A DNA stretch of 64,000 nucleotides from CAYSUS01 sp964434165 (GTDB taxonomy: Bacteria > Planctomycetota > Planctomycetia > Pirellulales > Thermoguttaceae). Of the stretch, positions 61,774 through 64,000 are shown one piece after another (within the stretch, counting starts at the first letter, position 1; every line of letters begins with the position of its first letter). The stretch is from assembly GCA_964434165.1 (NCBI GenBank), contig CAYSUS010000012.1, positions 30,849-94,848 on the forward strand. The letters run 5' to 3'. The notes beneath the pieces are model-generated. The model had not been told where the DNA came from and did not search any database. It saw nothing but the letters and a program-made list of their open reading frames with translations. The translations under genes and the position numbers were made by a program.

Positions 61774-61825
61774 CAGGCATCCCCGTAGCAGGCACACTCC
61801 GTGTGCCGTCCGCCGTAGCAGGCAT
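61768..61825. repeat. three copies of a 12-bp repeat with a hairpin
   Basis: CCGTAGCAGGCA occurs at 61768-61779, 61783-61794 and 61813-61824; the first contains the regulator stop. Between them GGCACAC/GTGTGCC (61791-61797, 61801-61807) forms a perfect hairpin with a TCC loop. It looks like a dispersed repeat family. Confidence 0.6.
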
Positions 61826-61943
61826 TCTCCGCAGTGCCTTCGCGGCGCCCCCGAAGGGACGGGCACGGAGGGGCTTGCGGCTTCGATAACCGCAGGCCCA
61901 AGCGCCGGGACCGGGCGTGGCATGCGCGAGCGCAGGAAATGAA

Positions 61944-61973
61944 CAAGGCCCCCGCGTGGGAGCGAGGGCCTTG
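61944..61973. terminator. terminator for PEP-CTERM gene 3
   Basis: CAAGGCCC (61944-61951) pairs with GGGCCTTG (61966-61973) across a 14-nt loop. On the minus strand it lies about 30 nt after the stop at 62006 and is followed by TTCATTTCC. It could also end plus-strand transcripts. Confidence 0.6.
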
Positions 61974-62005
61974 AACTACTAGCTATAGACTAGGTCGCAG
62001 GGCGA

Positions 62006-62935
62006 CTACTTCTTGCCGCGGCGGTACAGGCCATAGGCGGCCCCGCACAGCAGCAGCCCGGCCCAGCACACCAGCGCGCCCGGCTCGGGGATGCGGTTCG
62101 GCTGGAACACGACGTCGATGTTATTGAAGGCCTGAAGAGGGGTGTTCACGCCTCCAATCCCTTTGAGCTCGCCGGACCCGGAGAACTGCGACGTTCCCAC
62201 CGTAGTCGTCAGTGGGTTCAAGTTCCCGACGAGGTCGAAGCTCCAAGGAATGAAGTTGGCGGTAATATCCAGGCCAAAGTCCACGTCGCCTCCGGCACCT
62301 GGGGGAGGGATTACACCAAGAAGCGCGATGTCTTCGAAGGCGTCGTCGGCTACCCAGAACAGCTGGTTGCCCACTGGAACGGCGGGAATACCGATTTCGA
62401 AGACGGGAGTCCCATCGATGGCCAAAGCGGCGATCTCATCGTTGGTTGCTGGCGGCGAAGTACGCGTGAAGTTCAGCGTGTTATCGTCGTAGAGCGCAAT
62501 CATGGTCCCAGTCGCCCAAGAATTGATCTCGGAAGACACGGTAGCGAGCGTTGCGTCCCCAGCGATAGCGGTCTTGGCCGCGGCAGAAAGGGGCGCAAAC
62601 GTGTAGTCGAAAATACCCTCTCCTCCCACCTTGCTCGTCACTTCGATCGCCGCGAGACCGCTGAACTCCACCCCATTTAAGGCCAAATTGTTGGTCCCAC
62701 CGCCGCCGGTGAGATCCTCGATCGTCCCGATGTTGAAGACGGTGATGAGAACGTCACCAACATCCACGGTCGTGGCACCTACAGCCCTGTTGAAGAGGAA
62801 CTCGCCACTGTTGTCCGACGCTTGATTCAACTCACCCGGGAAGAACTGCGACTGGACAAAGCCAGCTTGGGAGGTCTGGGACATCCCCACGATTGCGGAG
62901 ACGCAGATCGCCAATGTGATTGCCCACCTATTCAT
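62006..62935 (-). CDS. PEP-CTERM protein 3
   Basis: 309 residues from ATG 62935 with AAGGATGACTTGAC upstream. Signal peptide about 1-24 (ending SQAG). The body is acidic and beta-rich with several DNT/GDV segments and no recognised domain. It ends in IPEPGA, a hydrophobic helix and RRGKK, a clear PEP-CTERM signal for the exosortase. The middle section GGGGTNNLALNGVEFSGLAA and WSFDLVGNLNPLTTTVG suggests an all-beta adhesion-like fold, an inference only. A hairpin lies after the stop. Confidence 0.85.
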   Translation of the reverse strand: MNRWAITLAICVSAIVGMSQTSQAGFVQSQFFPGELNQASDNSGEFLFNRAVGATTVDVGDVLITVFNIGTIEDLTGGGGTNNLALNGVEFSGLAAIEVTSKVGGEGIFDYTFAPLSAAAKTAIAGDATLATVSSEINSWATGTMIALYDDNTLNFTRTSPPATNDEIAALAIDGTPVFEIGIPAVPVGNQLFWVADDAFEDIALLGVIPPPGAGGDVDFGLDITANFIPWSFDLVGNLNPLTTTVGTSQFSGSGELKGIGGVNTPLQAFNNIDVVFQPNRIPEPGALVCWAGLLLCGAAYGLYRRGKK

Positions 62936-63003
62936 GTCAAGTCATCCTTCTTAAGTACTTGGCAGCAAAAGAGAAAATCGCGCACAAAGACGCCATCTAC
63001 TGG

Positions 63004-63477
63004 TTATCGGCCGACCCGCGGCGGCTTCAGCGGCGCCCAGGGGGGCGGGTTCGTGAAGGTGGGATCTATTTCCATGGGCAAGCGAGTGACCAGCGGGATC
63101 TCGGGCGGCGAGGCCGTGGCCGAGAGGATGCCGGCACTCGTGAAGACTCCGCCGCAGGAATGGACCGAGCCGGCCGACTGGCAGTCGCCCCTGCTGTAAG
63201 GCAAGGGGCCGTCGAGCACCGATTCGATCCTGGGAGGCTCGTCCGGGGAGCTGGGCTCGCTGGGGAGCTGGGTCGCGCCGGTCGCGCCCGCCGCGCCGCT
63301 CCACTCGGTGCAGCCGGCCACCTCGAGCAACAGGCCGCAGTCCGCAAGGGCGTCGCCGCGTGGGAAGCCGAGCACGCTATCCACGTGCATGAAGCCGGCG
63401 CAGGCGGGGCTGGCTGCCAGGGCAACCAACGCCGCACACGCGAGCGACCGCACGATTTGCTTTCTCACCCTACCCAT
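63004..63477 (-). CDS. hypothetical secreted protein
   Basis: 157 residues from ATG 63477. A signal peptide (about 8-27, ending ACAG) is followed by MHVDSVLGFPRGDALADCGL and a region with six or so cysteines and serine-rich linkers (SGAAGATGATQLPSEP). It has no PEP-CTERM tail. It lies 68 bp upstream of PEP-CTERM gene 3 on the same strand and may be co-transcribed. I do not recognise a family. Confidence 0.55.
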   Translation of the reverse strand: MGRVRKQIVRSLACAALVALAASPACAGFMHVDSVLGFPRGDALADCGLLLEVAGCTEWSGAAGATGATQLPSEPSSPDEPPRIESVLDGPLPYSRGDCQSAGSVHSCGGVFTSAGILSATASPPEIPLVTRLPMEIDPTFTNPPPWAPLKPPRVGR

Positions 63478-64000
63478 CCTCGCGTCTCACGCTTGCCGGC
63501 CAATCTTGGGCGGTCCGGCTCAAACCGCTGCTTGGCAACCAACTCGACGAAGGTGCTTCCCTCGTCAAGCTGCGCAGTAAATGCAACCCTCGTTCCGGTC
63601 TCGATGATTCCAGCCTGGGTCAAGCGCTTTGCGCGTCGGTTTCGCAAGCCTTTACTTCACAGCGGGTTGCGATCTCACCGCGATCCGTGCCGCGACTCGG
63701 CAAACCGAATCCACCGGCTGAACTTGACCGCGTTGATCGAGGTGCTCCCTTACACCTTTGCGCTAAGCTGTCAGCCAACGTGTACAGGTCGCTGGTCCGT
63801 CACCCACCAGGGCTGAATCCAGACCTGTGGGGAGAGCCTGCGGGCCCATATGCCGCATAATGATAATCCGCCCGATCAGCCGCACAACCCCTTCAATCGG
63901 ATTCTAACGGAATTATTCTGAGGGGGGGTGGGGGGTGGTCATTCTCCCCTCTCCCGCTTGCGGGAGAGGGTGGCCGCGGAGCGGCCGGGTGAGGGTGGCC
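63478..64000. other. intergenic region at window end
   Basis: 523 bp with no supported gene apart from the REP-like palindrome at 63947-63970. Confidence 0.55.
63947..63970. repeat. REP-like palindrome, copy 3
   Basis: CCCTCTCCCGC (63947-63957), TT, GCGGGAGAGGG (63960-63970): the same arms as at 10336 and 10402, and followed by a GGGTGAGGG sequence similar to that of copy 1. Confidence 0.85.

Noticed and set aside
61768..61825. Possible CRISPR repeats
   Set aside because: Only three 12-bp repeats with unequal short gaps and no cas genes.

Overview
The window is high-GC bacterial DNA and most likely comes from a member of the Planctomycetota. This is inferred from a combination of features and not from a marker gene: PEP-CTERM surface proteins with an exosortase and EpsI, FeeM-type N-acyl amino acid synthases, giant membrane-anchored TPR proteins, a Tad (Flp) pilus locus and an archease/RtcB pair. 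A run of ten N at 36305-36314 sits inside a gene and looks like a scaffold join, so the source is probably a draft or metagenome assembly.

Layout. 1-3.9 kb: a partial secreted glycosidase-like protein, a PEP-CTERM protein with lectin-like repeats and a parallel beta-helix protein. 4.3-12.4 kb: housekeeping and metabolic genes (ferredoxin, YhdH-type oxidoreductase, archease plus RtcB RNA ligase, two YbhB/YbcL proteins, a DUF434 protein, a membrane protein) ending in a complete tmRNA gene on the minus strand with proteolysis tag AEDNLVLAA. 12.4-21.9 kb: UppP, a TIM-barrel protein, an MBL-fold nuclease, then an operon of a 1409-residue TPR protein and an O-antigen-ligase-like polymerase. 22.7-32.5 kb: two FeeM-type synthases, two LuxR-HTH regulators and a lone receiver-like protein, running into a DevBCA-type exporter, a nitroreductase-like and a ThiF/E1-like protein. 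32.8 kb: a second PEP-CTERM protein. 33.8-43.2 kb: Tad pilus cluster (flp, cpaA, tadE, cpaB, tadG, cpaE, cpaF, tadB, tadC), all on the minus strand. 43.6-52.3 kb: exosortase cluster (sigma-54 activator, exosortase, EpsI, giant TPR protein, polytopic membrane protein). 52.9-58.5 kb: M48 protease and the outer-membrane part of the Tad system (secretin, lipoprotein, TadD-like TPR lipoprotein). 59-64 kb: a small secreted protein, a third FeeM-type synthase with its own LuxR-HTH regulator, a third PEP-CTERM protein and a secreted hypothetical.

How the parts may work together (inference). Exosortase anchors PEP-CTERM proteins at the envelope while the TPR, O-antigen-ligase-like and polytopic proteins make or export polysaccharide, and the Tad pilus provides adhesion. 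This suggests one surface/biofilm lifestyle locus. Three FeeM-type synthases have LuxI-like folds and lie next to regulators whose receiver domains have lost acidic-pocket residues, and in most of them also the phospho-aspartate. I propose that these regulators sense an N-acyl amino acid or related lipid directly, and that the adjacent DevBCA exporter moves it. This is the strongest candidate for an undescribed system in the window.
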